Below are positions 47,450 through 59,460 of a stretch of DNA of 64,000 bases, in pieces. The notes below the pieces were generated by a model. It had not been told where the DNA came from. It searched no databases and was given only the letters and a program-made list of their open reading frames with translations. Each line of letters starts with the position of its first letter. Position 1 is the stretch's first letter. Position numbers and translations under genes: made by a program. This stretch comes from Heterodera schachtii (lineage: Eukaryota > Nematoda > Chromadorea > Rhabditida > Heteroderidae): the NCBI GenBank assembly GCA_023374025.1, contig SIJG01000032.1, forward strand, positions 211,197 through 275,196. Reading direction: 5' to 3'.

Positions 47450-48526
47450 CATAAATAAAAGTAATTAAAATAAATTGTTTCAAAATGTTGAGCATTTTTA
47501 AGCTTAAATAACATTCAACAAATGAAAAATGAATGCAAATTTTAAAATATAAAGCATAAATTGCCAAATCATACTGATCAGAAGAATGGAAAATTCATAA
47601 AAATATTAAATAAATTTTATTTTCGATTATTTTTTCAGTTGGAAATACAAGCACATACTAATGATCAGAACAACAATTTAAAAAAAAAATTTTCTATTAT
47701 TTTATCAGTAGGAAGTACCACAGTGATCAGAACAATACGATTTTTAAATAAGAAATATTTCCATTTGTGTTATTAATTGCCAGTGGGGAAATACAAAGCC
47801 CAATTTGGCAAATCCTACCCCATCTGAAGAATGGAAAATTCATAAAATATAAAATAAAAATTATTTTCCATTAATTACTGCTGAAAAAAAAATGGCAAAT
47901 TCTGAGTAATAAACATAACCTAAGTGATTTGAACATTTATCTTCGCAAATCAAAGACTGATAAACCAATATTAAGCACTTATTTTTACTCATCATAGCAA
48001 AAATTCTAAATTTTTGGATGTTAAATAAAAAAAAAAGTTGAATTGGTCTTATCACTAATTACCGGGAGAAGCTAATCGCCGATTTATTGGGGGGAGGGGG
48101 GAGAGGGGGGGGGCGTGCCATTGCTCCAAAAAAATGCTATTCCTTGCTTTAAGTTTTATTTTAATTTTTTAAATTTATGCCGGCCAATTAAGAAAAAAAT
48201 GGGTCACAAGTAGTACATATATACACATAAAAAAAATTCCAATGAATTTATTATTAATGAGTAAATTTATAAAGCAATTAACTAAAAAAAAACTTTTCAA
48301 TTGATTTTTAAAGTGAATTTTTTCCGGAAATCATGTTATATTTAATTGGGTAAATCAATTTTCATATTACTGTAAAAAATCAAATTTCAACAAAAAAAAA
48401 AAGAAGAAAATTAATGCAAAATTTTGAGACATGCTTATTCATTTTGTTGCAATTCACCTTTTTCAGAAATTTTCTTTAAATAAAATGAATACAAATTTGT
48501 GAAATGATATGTCTTAACGTAGTAAA
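47450..48526. other. intergenic; diverged R1-like units, AT-rich
   Basis: Positions 47560-47840 hold diverged units with gatcag and gaagaatggaaaattcat words, repeated at 47578-47600 and 47823-47845. Around 48090-48115 lies a G-rich stretch (ggggggaggggggagaggggg). The remainder is AT-rich without exons. Confidence 0.5.
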
Positions 48527-51500
48527 TCACTCAAAAAAATTTGAGTCCAATTCCACCACTGCCGGCGTTCTCAGTAACCTCTTGATCATTGCTTTTAACT
48601 GAAAAATTCTATTTAGATTACAATTCTCAAATATTTTGATTTAAAATTAAATCGTAATTAATTAATTACCAAATTATAGCGTGGAACTAATGGGTAAAAT
48701 CGGGTGTGTTGATATGCACGAGCAAGTTCACGAACAGCAGAACGAAGTGCCTGGTATTTATGGACCAGACGGTACAGATCTGTGCTGAGCTGGGCACATT
48801 GTTCTTGAAGATTTCCAATGGGTTTTGCTGAAATTAAATATTTTAAATTATTAATTAGCTTTCTAATTTAATTCAAATCGTCAAAATGGGAGAGAGAATA
48901 ATTTACTTCAAAAATTAATTAAAGTTATAAACATCAAAAATTTAAAAAAAAAATTTTTTTTAACCATTTAACTAAAATAACTGCCATTTTTATGTTATTT
49001 TTTAATTAAAAAATATTATTTAAATAAATTATTATAAAAAAATATTAAAAATCTAATGTTTAACACACCTTTAAGCGATGTGTAAAATGTTGAATCTTTT
49101 GTGCGTTCCGCAATACAAATTGTTGAGCCAAGCAATTGAGCAATGGCACCGCCAACACGCGGAGATGATGGCATACTTTTGGCTTCATCGTCCAAAAGTG
49201 AAGCAATTCTTAAAAGATTTATTATTTGAAATTTAAAAAATATTATATATTTAATAATAAATAATAATAATAATAATAATAATTTAAAATTACTAAAGAA
49301 ACAAACATTTAAGCTTAAACGATATTTAAAAAAAATAAAAATAATTTTTTATTACTATTTGTCGGAAAAGTTTTGTACCAATAATATATAATTTAAGAAA
49401 ATTCATTTCAACAAAAATGATTCGTAAATTCAATGGCCAAGAAACATATTCATTTATTTTAAATTTTGTTCATTAATAATTCCTTTTATATCAAGCAAAA
49501 TTATTATTATTATATTTAAAATATTTGAATTATTTAAATATTTAAATGCCAAAATTATTTAAATTTTTAATCAATTGGACCGGAGCACATATGCTTGTGG
49601 TGTTTCGGAGATTGCTTGCACCGGCAGGTCAGCAATAATTTGTTGCTGTTGCCAATGTTGTTGGCGTTCCGTGATGATCACCTCGTGGATCATTTTCTGC
49701 ATGTGCGTGTAGCGCAACAACAAATTTTGGCACTTCGATTGTGCATATTCCGTTTGCAAGTGCTTCAACGCGGTGCGCAACCGTTTGTAGCTGATGAAAT
49801 TAAATAATAATAATAATAATAATAATATTTAATTAAATTTAAGGAGCTGAGCCCAAAAGCATTTGGACATTCAAATTTGAAGGCTTTTTTGTTTAATATC
49901 AAATCCTGATTTTGGGGGATTTGTGCATTGCTTTCAAAATTTCCGGAGTGATATATACCATTGATGTCGTGGAATTTTGGTTTCCTAAAAACTAGAAAAG
50001 TTTTATATCATTTTTATACGTTAGAAATTTCTAGTTTCCTATTCCCGGTTTCGAGTTCCGTCATTGTTGGTTCAAAATTCGGTTTCCGAAAATGTTGGCC
50101 TCGAAATTCCAGTTTCCGAAAAATTTAAGGGCTTCGAAATTCCGATTTCCAAAAGATTTTGCGCCTCGCAACGACACTCCTGCTGGTGTGTACAATGGAT
50201 GGAAAAAATAAATTTTGAAAATCCATTTATTGGGAAAATAGAAAATTGATAAAATTGTGTCCTTTTATTAAAAATATTTAATGTGAACAATTTTAATGGT
50301 ATTTAACCATATTTAGGCATTTTTTGACCAGCATATATGAAAAGAAAAATGCAATTTTTCAAATGAAAATTAAAATTTATATCGAAACTCTTAAATAAAA
50401 TATAAATTTATATTAAATTAAAATTGCATTAATTTTATTTTAAATTTTTATATACTATTACTGTTATTTAATTATATATAGTGTAATTAGGGATGAAATA
50501 AATAAAAAATGTATCAATTACTCACGGTTCCATTAATTTCATCTTCGCCTTATATTGCTTGTAGACAGCGATGGCCAGCTGTTCTTTGCTGTTGGCACCT
50601 AAAAAAATTCAAATTAATTAAATTATTTCAGATACCTAATCATTATTTATAAATAATTATAATATTAAACTCCTTTTCAGTATATCATTTAAAAAAACAA
50701 ATAAAAAGAAATAAATAGTATGTTCAAAATCAAAATTAATTCAGATAGACCTAGTCATTTATTTATAAAATAATTATACAATATTTAAAATCCATTTCAG
50801 TATACTAATTTAATTTAAATAATTTTTATGCCCTAATTAACTGAACCTCCAACGCCTAATTGCATTGTGCCCCCATTGGTGCCATCTTTGGCCATTGACA
50901 TGAACACGTTGAACATGTCTGAAAGCAGTGCGCATAATTTTTGATCAGCCAAAAAGGTGTCCTTTTCACGATCACTGCACAATTCGTTTCTTCGACACGA
51001 ATAATTTTCATGCAAAATTTGCATTTTTTTGGGCAGGATGGGCAAAAAATTTCGCTTTTTAGGGGTTTAGGAAAGCGTTGTAAAAAATTTTTTGGCACTT
51101 TTTTAAAACTGTTTGGCATTCATTCATTCTTCTCTCTTAAACAGCTGGCTGGCTTTGTTCATAGTGTGAGTTAAATAATTCATATTTAACGGGTGAATAA
51201 GCAGCAAAAAAAAAAAAAAATTGTTCGCGTGTAAGTTGGCACTACAACAACAAAAAAAAAAGTGCATGTGCAATATTTATGGCATTGTGTCAGCTCGTCA
51301 AAAAAAAACCCACATGTTTAAAAAAGGGGGGCCAACTGTTTCAATAAAGGTCGGGTAAATTTAAAATTAAAAGGTTTTAAGCTTCAGAAATTTGTAACAC
51401 ACTTGTAAAATTTTATTTACATATTTTTACTGGAAAAAAACATAAAATGAATTAATGGAAAAATAAATAAACAAAAAAAAGTAAAATAAAAAATTCGTAG

Positions 51501-53797
51501 TAAATTTCATTAAGCAGAGTATATTTTGTTGAACATTTGAAGTGAACTTTCTCAGAAAATAACACATTCATTGACATATATTTAAGTGTCATTTTGTCAA
51601 AATGAGTTGGCCAAAATTGGATTTTTTTTTAACCTTCTCTCTCAAATGTTAATTAAATATATTTTGAAGTTAAAAGGCTTAAAAATGTTAAAGAATGAAA
51701 TGTTGTATTGAATATTAAAATAGAAAGAAAAAAAATTCATTTAAAAAAGTTTTTTCATCAAACCATTAAAAAATCAAATAAGCTTCACTACAATTAGATT
51801 TATTATTATTAAAATAATAATGATTATTATGTTTCATTTTAAAAACAAAATTATTTTTTACATAAAAATTGTAAATTATTCTTTTTTACCTCTGCCTTTA
51901 TTTGTCGGCACTTTGGCGGCACCGACCGCCAATGCTATTGGGTTTGTGACCAAATAATTTCTTAACAGCACAAATAATGCCCCAAATGAGGCGGGGGCCG
52001 AAGCGGTGCCAGCCTTTGATGGGTCGCCGCCGTCCGGCATTTTTTTTCGATTTTTTCTTCCAAAACAAAAAAATTATTTTGGCGTTGTGGTGGTGGGGGT
52101 GGGAACAAATTGTGGCACAAAAATTCCTCCATGAAAACCAAGCAAATATTCCCACGAGCGTCCCCCGCTGGTGCCTTTTCTTCTTTGGGATAACTATGCC
52201 ATTCTGGCAGCGCCGAGACTCAAAAAATTATTTGTTTTGAGGGCAATGCGCCATTTTAGTGCCGATGAATAAAATGCCATCAAAAATGCCAAAAAAATAA
52301 AATTTGTAAATAATATTTACGGGTGTACTTTTTTTTTTGTTATGCTATGAAATTGAATTAATTTGGAATTGTCATGGGAGACTTTGATATATGCATTAAT
52401 GTCAGCGATATATTAAATTACACAACCAACAGACGAAGATGAACATAGAAAATGCCAAATGTTGGACACACGAATAATGAAAGGAAAATTCAATTTATGA
52501 ATGACGGATTGTGGAAAGTTTTATGTTTTAAAAAATGGAAAATAATAAATAAATTTTTAAGAAATGGAGAAATAAAATAAAAATTTATAAATTATATTTT
52601 AAAAAATGAAAAAAAAAATATATATATACATATATATGTCTAGAATTGGGAAATAATGCAAAAAATTCATTAAATTACAAATAATTTTATTTAATTTAAC
52701 CAAGATATCAAAGATGCCATTTTACGAAGCATATTATGTTTAAAGCATTTGGTAACACTTAATTATAATAATACTATTAAAAAAATAATCATGATATTGT
52801 TAATTATAAATGTAGACTAAAAAACAATGCGATTAAATTTATATAATATTTATTTAATTCATCTGTTTAATTGGCTTACCTGTTTTGAACAAATTTCCCA
52901 TTAATTGATGAACTGTTTTTGGCACATTTGGATTGTCATGATGACGATCATGGTGGTTAAATTTATTAGTTTTAACTTGGAATTCATGCTTGGGCTCCAA
53001 CTCTGTGTCAATGTCGTCAAAAGCGGACCACGCAGAAACGGACCTGAAATAACTCTTTTTTTGTTATATTTTTTAACAAAATACATTAATTGGATGATGA
53101 CAAATATTATGAATTTAATTTTATAAAAGATTCAAAAATTTTTGGGGGGAAAAAATATGCCTAAAATATAATATTTTGAAATTTGTTAATTCGTTTGGTT
53201 TATTAAATAAGAATTAGCCCAGAATCGTATTCTTTTAAACTTTGAAAATTATTTAATAATTATCTATATTATAGAGAATAATAAACTCAATTTTTTTTAA
53301 AATGTAATAATGTTTTATAAACAATTCAAATTTTTTTAATATAAATTGGAACAAAAAATCATTGCCACCTCATTAAGGCGCATAATATGTGTACCCTTTT
53401 CTCATAGAATGAAAATTATTTAAAATATTCAAAACGGATATACAAAAACAATTATTTAAATTTGAATAATTTTTAAAAATAAATGAAATTTAAATAAATT
53501 TTTTGAAATAAATTAATTGTTTTTTTTGAATTAAATCGAACAATTAATTATTCTTTGGCACCTCATTGAGACACAGTCCTCAAACTGTACACTTCGCTCA
53601 TAGTCCTCCTCAACAACGGCCGGCGAGCTGTGCTGACGTCGGAATTGCAGTTGCTGAATTCGTGCCAGCCGAGCGGAAGCAGTGCCATTGCCACCGCCAC
53701 CAGTGATTTTTCGTTCAACAGTTGCGGAGGTGGAGGAGGAGGGCACGTGAATTGTGGTGGAACGAACGGCGGAGCGTTGTGGGACAAAATATGGCAT
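48527..53797 (-). CDS. coiled-coil-like protein with alternative first exons (isoform b, 7 exons)
   Basis: Isoform-b exons, in transcript order: 53562-53797, 52880-53043, 50526-50598, 49581-49790, 49069-49208, 48670-48827 and 48527-48598. Phases close and give 350 aa. The five downstream exons (218 residues) form a common core rich in charged helices: A-V-Y-K-Q-Y-K-A-K-M, Y-K-R-L-R-T-A-L-K-H-L, a Gln-rich patch, S-S-P-R-V-G-G-A-I-A-Q-L-L-G, and Y-L/F-P-L-V-P-R-Y near the end. There is no signal peptide, so the protein is probably cytosolic. Isoform b adds Ser/Gly-rich sequence and an acidic segment (S-A-F-D-D-I-D-T-E-L-E-P) before a His/Asp-rich stretch. Coding quality and GC are higher than in the secreted genes nearby, which suggests a conserved cellular gene, but I do not recognise the family. 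If the gtccaa donor at the end of 49581-49790 is not used, the protein stops four codons later. Confidence 0.78.
50040..50165. repeat. short tandem repeat of ttccgaaa words in an intron
   Basis: The unit cgaaattccagtttccgaaa recurs three to four times with drift, inside an intron of the coiled-coil-like gene. No other function seen. Confidence 0.5.
50847..51024 (-). CDS. alternative first exon d of the coiled-coil-like gene
   Basis: Starts at ATG 51024 and ends gttggag|gttcag in phase 1, exactly the phase of the first common exon (50598). Spliced, it gives 276 aa. It encodes 59 residues, including C-R-R-N-E-L-C-S-D-R-E-K-D and F-N-V-F-M-S-M-A-K-D-G-T. The exon has clear coding composition in an AT-rich intron. 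Nearest to the common part of the four alternatives. Confidence 0.6.
51890..52040 (-). CDS. alternative first exon c of the coiled-coil-like gene
   Basis: Starts at ATG 52040 and ends gcagag|gtaaaa in phase 1, matching the first common exon, to give 267 aa. It encodes M-P-D-G-G-D-P-S-K-A-G-T, then a hydrophobic stretch (F-G-A-L-F-V-L-L-R-N-Y-L-V) and A-L-A-V-G-A-A-K-V-P. A longer open frame overlaps on the same strand (51898-52155), but it ends in a stop before the donor, so the frame starting at 52040 is preferred. The hydrophobic segment could give this isoform a different location. Confidence 0.58.
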
Positions 53798-53957
53798 TTT
53801 TTTTTTTGGTTGGTTGATAACACAATGCCAAAAATTTAAAATAAATTTGAAATTTGTTAATCCATATTTGCCATTTTATGGTAATGGTAAATGTGATGCC
53901 AGAAGGAAATGGATTGTGTGAGAAAGTTGGATAAAGGACGAAAGCTCGCAAGGGAGC

Positions 53958-54030
53958 GCCCGGATAGCTTAGTCGGTTAGAGTATTGCACGGATATGGAA
54001 AGGCCATGGGTTCGATTCCCACCGGCGGGC
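53958..54030 (+). tRNA. tRNA-like sequence, probably a pseudogene
   Basis: This 73-base segment has a good A-box/D-arm (tagcttagtcggttagagt) and a perfect B-box (gggttcgattccc). The acceptor ends gcccgga and ggcgggc pair at five of seven positions. The anticodon arm does not pair well (two mismatches) and lacks the U before the anticodon, so no amino acid can be assigned. It lies in an intron of the (-) strand gene, on the opposite strand. It may be a degenerate tRNA or the head of a SINE. Confidence 0.5.
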
Positions 54031-55859
54031 GAGTTACCTTTTATGTTCTACAGCAGATAATTCAACATGTTAGGATAAAAACAATGAAGATAAAAATAAG
54101 AAATTTCATTTCGATAAATGTCAAGGAAAATTAAATCTTTGCTTCGTGTTAGTCCTTGAATTATTCTTGCTAGGATGTTCTTGAAAAGTCTACATGATAA
54201 TTGGGCAAGAGAAAAAAAAATAGAAAAAAGGCATAAGGAATTAAACAATTTTAAAAGCCCATTAAATCCAATAAAATTTTCACATTTTTTTTTTGAATTC
54301 GTCAATTTCCACACCGAACCAAAGAATTAATTTTTGAGTATGATTATCATGAAATTTTGCAAAAAAAAATATATATATTAAATGGAATTCATTACGGGAC
54401 ACGCAAATCCATTAGTGAAATGGAATGGTATTATTAATGCTAATAACTTTGAGAAGCAATACATCTAGGGAAAACATGAAGCTGCAAAAATGATAAAAAA
54501 AATAATTATTTTAGCTTTAAAAACTAATTTTAAATGAAATCGACGGTTTCCATAAATATGTTTGTGGTTTTTTTGGTCAAAATTAAAAATTCGAAAAATT
54601 TTGAGTATGGCCGTAATACTCAACAGGCGCCGTCTTGAAACAAATTGAAATTTTAATGAATGCAATAATTACCAATAATTCTGCGAGACGGCAAAAAGGA
54701 CAAAATTTTGTCATTGAAAAATGAAAAATCACAAATTATTGAATATTGCCATAAATTCACGTCGATTGGAAAATTGAAAGAAACCCTCAATTAATATTTT
54801 TGTTTTTAAAAACTTTGTTTTTATGGCCCAGCAGTTGACACTTTTGTCATGTCGGATTTTGTCGTGTTCATTTTGTCCGTTTTTGCCAATATACACAAAA
54901 ATGAAAGAGAGAAAGAATAAAGCGACCAAAAAAAGAAAAAGAAAATCCAATGGCACGGATAAAGCAAAGCCAAGCCATACAAATCTTTTGAAAAACAACG
55001 GTTTAAATGGCAGTGAAATCCCTCCGATTTTCTCCTAAGGGTCGGCACAAAATGTGCCTTTGGTACCCAATTAAAAGTCATCATCGCAGCAGCATCACCA
55101 CCACCACATCACCGCAAGCATCCCATTGCGCGAAGACGGCATAAATTTAGCATTCAAAATGCATTATTGCCCTGGGCGACCATCGTCAATGATGGCACCG
55201 CTCAACAAATCCATGGCCAAATGTGGCGCATGAAGCGGAAGATAAAGCCACACATTAAGCCCCATTAGGTTGCCAAAAAGAAATGAACTTCGCAATGGAT
55301 TGAGAAATGAAAATGTGTACATTTTGATACATAGGCTTTACACTTTTTCTAAAATCAATTATTAATCAGCAATTTTTTTACGAAATATTTATAGAATAAA
55401 AATTTTAAAAGTTGGTTAGAACATCGTTAAAATCCAATTAAATAATAAAAACGATATTGATTTGATTGCTTTTTATATTTTTATATTTTCAATGTCGATT
55501 TTAACTTTTTTTTTCAAAAAAATATTAATTTTTTATTTTAAATAAAAATATATATATATCAAAAAAAAAATAAGAAATCCATTAAAATAAAAAGAATTTA
55601 ACCCCCACATACAAATTTAAAAAATGGAATATTTTTTACATTTAATCAGAATCCATAAAATGACACAAAAATATAAAATATTAAAATAAAAGTTCATAAT
55701 AATATTATAAAAATTAAAAGTGAATAAAAAACAATGTCACAAAAATAAGAGAAAAAAAAATAAAAATAAATGTTCCATAGAAAAAATAAAATAAATAAAC
55801 GCAAAAAATTTAAAAAAATAAAATAATTTTATATGTATATATATAAAAAAAAAATTCAC
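54031..55859. other. intron of the coiled-coil-like gene with a GC-richer island
   Basis: Mostly AT-rich. The island at about 55060-55290 has much higher GC and more complex sequence (caccaccaccacatcaccgc; ggcgaccatcgtcaatgatgg). On the minus strand it has an open stretch ending M-D-L-L-S-G-A-I-I-D-D-G-R, without clear splice sites. It could be a promoter, 5' UTR or an unrecognised exon. Confidence 0.35.
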
Positions 55860-56133
55860 CTTTTATTCCAAGTCGCACAACGTTATTGCCGCACTCGCCT
55901 CCACTTTTTGACCAACAATAGTTATGACTATTTGTCTTGGCCACCGCACTTTTGCTGTTTTGGCATTTGCCGCCGTCGTGCCGCGTTGGTGTGTCAAAGT
56001 TCAACAACGAATTGTGCCGACGAAAAATGCCATTAAGCAGTGGTGGGGCCAAGGCCAATAACAATGGGCTTTTATGCCGATTATGAGTTGGTGGAGAGTC
56101 ACGGTGAGGGCTTGGCGAAAAAATGGGAGCCAT
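55860..56133 (-). CDS. alternative first exon a of the coiled-coil-like gene
   Basis: Starts at ATG 56133 and ends ataaaag|gtgaat in phase 1, which fits the first common exon and gives 308 aa. It encodes 91 residues: Pro/His-rich at the start (F-S-P-S-P-H-R-D-S-P-P-T-H-N-R-H), then L-L-L-A-L-A-P-P and several Cys (G-K-C-Q-N; N-Y-C-W-S; G-E-C-G). It lies about 5 kb upstream of the common exons. It could instead belong to another gene. Confidence 0.5.
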
Positions 56134-57078
56134 TTTATTTTTGGCGGCGGCGGCGGTGGGGAGGAGGGCAAATGGAATTTAAAATTTATTACCTTTCAAA
56201 TTAAAATACAAATAATATAAACATAGAGATTTATGTTTCAATATTCATTAAAAATTAAGAGGATAAATTGTTTGCATATTTTTGAGTGATTTTTTCATGT
56301 AATTTATTTGAATAAAAAGGCTTAACTTTTTTTCGTATGATTTTTAATTTGATATCAAATATAAAATAATTGTAAAAAGAAAAAAATATATAAATATAAT
56401 AAAAAACAATAATTGAAAAATTCTTGCTAAAAATTTTGTTGAAAGAATGCAAATGGTTCAGCAATTTTTTGGGGGTTGAACAAGCAAACTTTAATTATTA
56501 TAGTAATTAATTTTTTTTTTGTAAATAAATATTGAGAAAAAGCTAAAATCTTCGTCAATGTTGAAACATAAAAATCAATTAAAAGAACTAAATAAATAAT
56601 TGCATTATGAAAGAAAAAATTTACAAAAGAATTTTAATTTTATTAAAAACAATTAAATGAATTCACCAAAATAAAAATTATTGAAAAGTTTTATTTAAAC
56701 ATTCAAATCGCTTTAAAAAAATTTTTTTTTTGTTTGAAAGAAATACTGAAATTCCGAGGCCGTGAGAATCTGAGAAAATGCCGCATTAAAAAAGAAGAAG
56801 AAAAAATTCACAATTCCGTGAGATCCTGAGAAGACGTCGTATTATTAAACAAAAAAAAATAATAATAATTTGCTCTAATGGATTGTGTAGCTTTTATATT
56901 ACAATAAATTGGAATATCTGAATTAAAATGAAATTTCTTTTAAAATTTTATAAATTAATTTTTAATGTATTAAAAACAAATTTTTCCAAAAATTCAAAAA
57001 ACCTATAAATTATTTGTCCTTTTCTAGGACAAAATGATGTCGACTCACCACAATTTATCGCTTTTTTTGTTTTACATA
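56134..57078. other. AT-rich intergenic, nothing recognised
   Basis: Contains ggcggcggcggcggtgggga just upstream of exon a (about 56142-56163), a GC-rich promoter-proximal patch. Otherwise AT-rich without exon-like frames. Confidence 0.45.
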
Positions 57079-58880
57079 CAATCAGGTGCAAAAGTATTGG
57101 GACAAATAATTTTATTTTCGGAAAAACACGGTTTTCTCAAAAATGAATGGTGAGAAAAAAGTGTTATTTATGCCAAAAGAAACATCAATTAGTGCACTAA
57201 TAAATACCCAAAAAAGGCATCGATAACTCTTTTTGTCTTCGAGAAAATATGTCATGCCCAAATCGACCCCCCATTTTGACGGTGCAAAAGTAATGGAACA
57301 AAATGTTTAATTACCAAAAACACTTTAGTCCCAAGTTGGCAGAAAATCTGAAAAAATTTCGACTAGACTATCTTTTGATGCTGATCAAAAAATTCTTTTG
57401 GACCTACATGATCAGATCACTCCATGGTGATCTGAAAAGCCAAAATGGCTTGAAATCGGGGAAATTTTCGAAAAAAAATTCCTAGGGGATTGGGATAATT
57501 TTTCTGAAAAATTTGAGTAGGCCTATAATAAAGAGCACAAACTTCTCTACCGAATTGCCTTTGGAATGGTGGGTCAACGACGACGAATACCCGCAGAGCA
57601 AGAGAGCGTGAAAAATTGATTACCACAAAAGCGATCAATTTTTCTACCATTTCCTTTGAATTACGGTAGAAATCAGTTATTTTTTGAATTGTCCAATGTT
57701 TCAGGAACTGGTGCTCTGTGAATATTCGTCGTAGACCCACCATTCCAAAGGCAATTCATTAGAGAAGTTTGTGCTCTTTATTATAGGCGAAAAATTTTCC
57801 AGAAAAATTATCCCAACCCCCTAGGAATTTTTTTTTTGAAAATTTCCCCGATTTCAAGCCATTTTGGCTTTTCAGATCACCATGGAGTGATCTGATCATG
57901 TAGGTCCAAAAGAATTTTTTGATCAGCATCAAAAGTTTAGTAGAAATTTTTCAGAATTTTCTCTTGACATAAAAATTGGGTTTTGGTCGATTAAACATTT
58001 TGTTCCATTACTTTTGCACCGTCAAAATGGGGGGTCATTTGGCATGACACATTTCTCGAAGACAAAAAGAGTCCTTAAATGCAATTAAGTCAAAATGAAT
58101 TTATTTATTCGATAGTACTAAGAATTCTCTATTTAGGGTTAAAATTTCAAAAAATTTCATCGAGTTTTAAAAAAGTTCTGGTAAAATAATTTGACTCAGA
58201 ACTTGTTGAAAATTTTGGACCATAACTTTTTTATAATTTCATGTAAAAATTTTCTAAATTAATATTCTGATAGACAACACTTAAAGCTATTGATTGATAC
58301 CAAGAATTATTAATTTGGTTGAAATTGAGCCAAGATACGAATTTTTATGTCTTACATTTTTTGTTTTCCTACCACTTGGCGGATTTAGGAAACGCCCATG
58401 GTGGCGGTTTTTAGGAAACGACCCAGCACGCTCTTTATTATAGGCCAAAAATTTTCCAGAAAAATTATCCCAACCCCCTAGGAATTTTTTTTTTGAAAAT
58501 TTCCTCGATTTCAAGCCATTTTTGGCTTTTCATATCACCATGGAGTGATCTGATCATGTAGGCCCAAAAGAATTTTTTGATCAGCATCAAAAGTTTAGTA
58601 GAAATTTTTTCAGAATTTTCTCTTGACATAAAATTGGGTTTTGGTCAATTAAACATTTTGTTCCATTACTTTTGCACCGTCAAAATGGGGGGGTCGATTT
58701 GGGCATGACACATTTTCTCGAAGACAAAAAGAGTTATCGATGCCTTTTTTGGGTATTTATTAGTGCACTAATTGATGTTTCTTTTGGCATAAATAAACTT
58801 TTTTCTCACCATTCATTTTTGAGAAAACCGTGTTTTTCCGAAAATAAAATTATTTGTCCCAATACTTTTGCACCTGACTG
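57079..58880. mobile_element. Tc1/mariner-like foldback element, 1.8 kb, with duplicated arm
   Basis: The ends caatcaggtgcaaaagtatt and aatacttttgcacctgactg are inverted with one mismatch and are flanked by TA on both sides (57077-57078, 58881-58882). A 20-base TIR of this kind with a TA target is Tc1/mariner-like. The left arm (57079 to about 57600) returns reversed twice: inner parts at about 57690-58070 and again, complete to the terminus, at about 58430-58880. A second TIR-like word, ggtgcaaaagtaatggaac, lies about 205 bases in from each end. The overlapping open frames are reflections of the palindrome; no transposase was found. Confidence 0.82.
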
Positions 58881-59460
58881 TAAACATTGCGAGCGATTAA
58901 ATTCAATTTCTTTACACTAATTGAAGGAAGAAATTAAATATTTTTCTGATTTCTGTGCTTTATTCAAGCGTTTGTTAAATAGCATTTTTCAACCAATCTT
59001 TTTATTCATGCCATCAAAATGATTCTTCAAAACAATTATTAATTTTTTATAATTTTTAGCTAATTAATTTTTATTTTATTAGTTATTAGTTTTATACACT
59101 TTTTCAAATACATTATTGTTATTTTAAATAGTGAAAAGCGGATAATCGGAATAGAACGCTTTGCTGGTCTCTCTAAATCAAATAATTCTATTAAAATATT
59201 CATTTTTAATTGATTAAAATCATTTCTGGTTGGAAATAAAGAAAACAAGGACTTTTTTAAGCTGATTTTAAATGTAATTCTGTCTGATATTTCATCATTA
59301 ATATTTTATTAATATAAATTTTAGAAAATTCTTTAAACAAAAATTTGCAAATTTGAAGGAAATTGCATCATTTCAGTCATTATAAAAGTAATAACTGTTT
59401 TTTGGAAAATTAATTTATTCATTTAATTTGTTGCAGAAAAATATTTTTTAGTTTTAAAAT
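58881..59460. other. AT-rich upstream region of the next gene
   Basis: Presumed promoter for the (+) strand gene at 59461. aatattttttag ends nine bases before the ATG and may be a trans-splice site. No other feature seen. Confidence 0.4.

Noticed and set aside
51898..52155. 85-aa minus-strand frame with His and Lys runs
   Set aside because: It stops before the strong donor at 51890. The overlapping frame from 52040 reaches the donor in the right phase and is preferred.
53531..53839. Several overlapping frames around 53.6-53.8 kb
   Set aside because: Only the minus-strand frame starting at 53797 has a donor in phase with the downstream exon; the others are shadows.
57303..58920. Paired open frames on both strands resembling a transposase
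   Set aside because: They mirror each other because the element is a palindrome. No DDE-type motif pattern or helix-turn-helix was seen.
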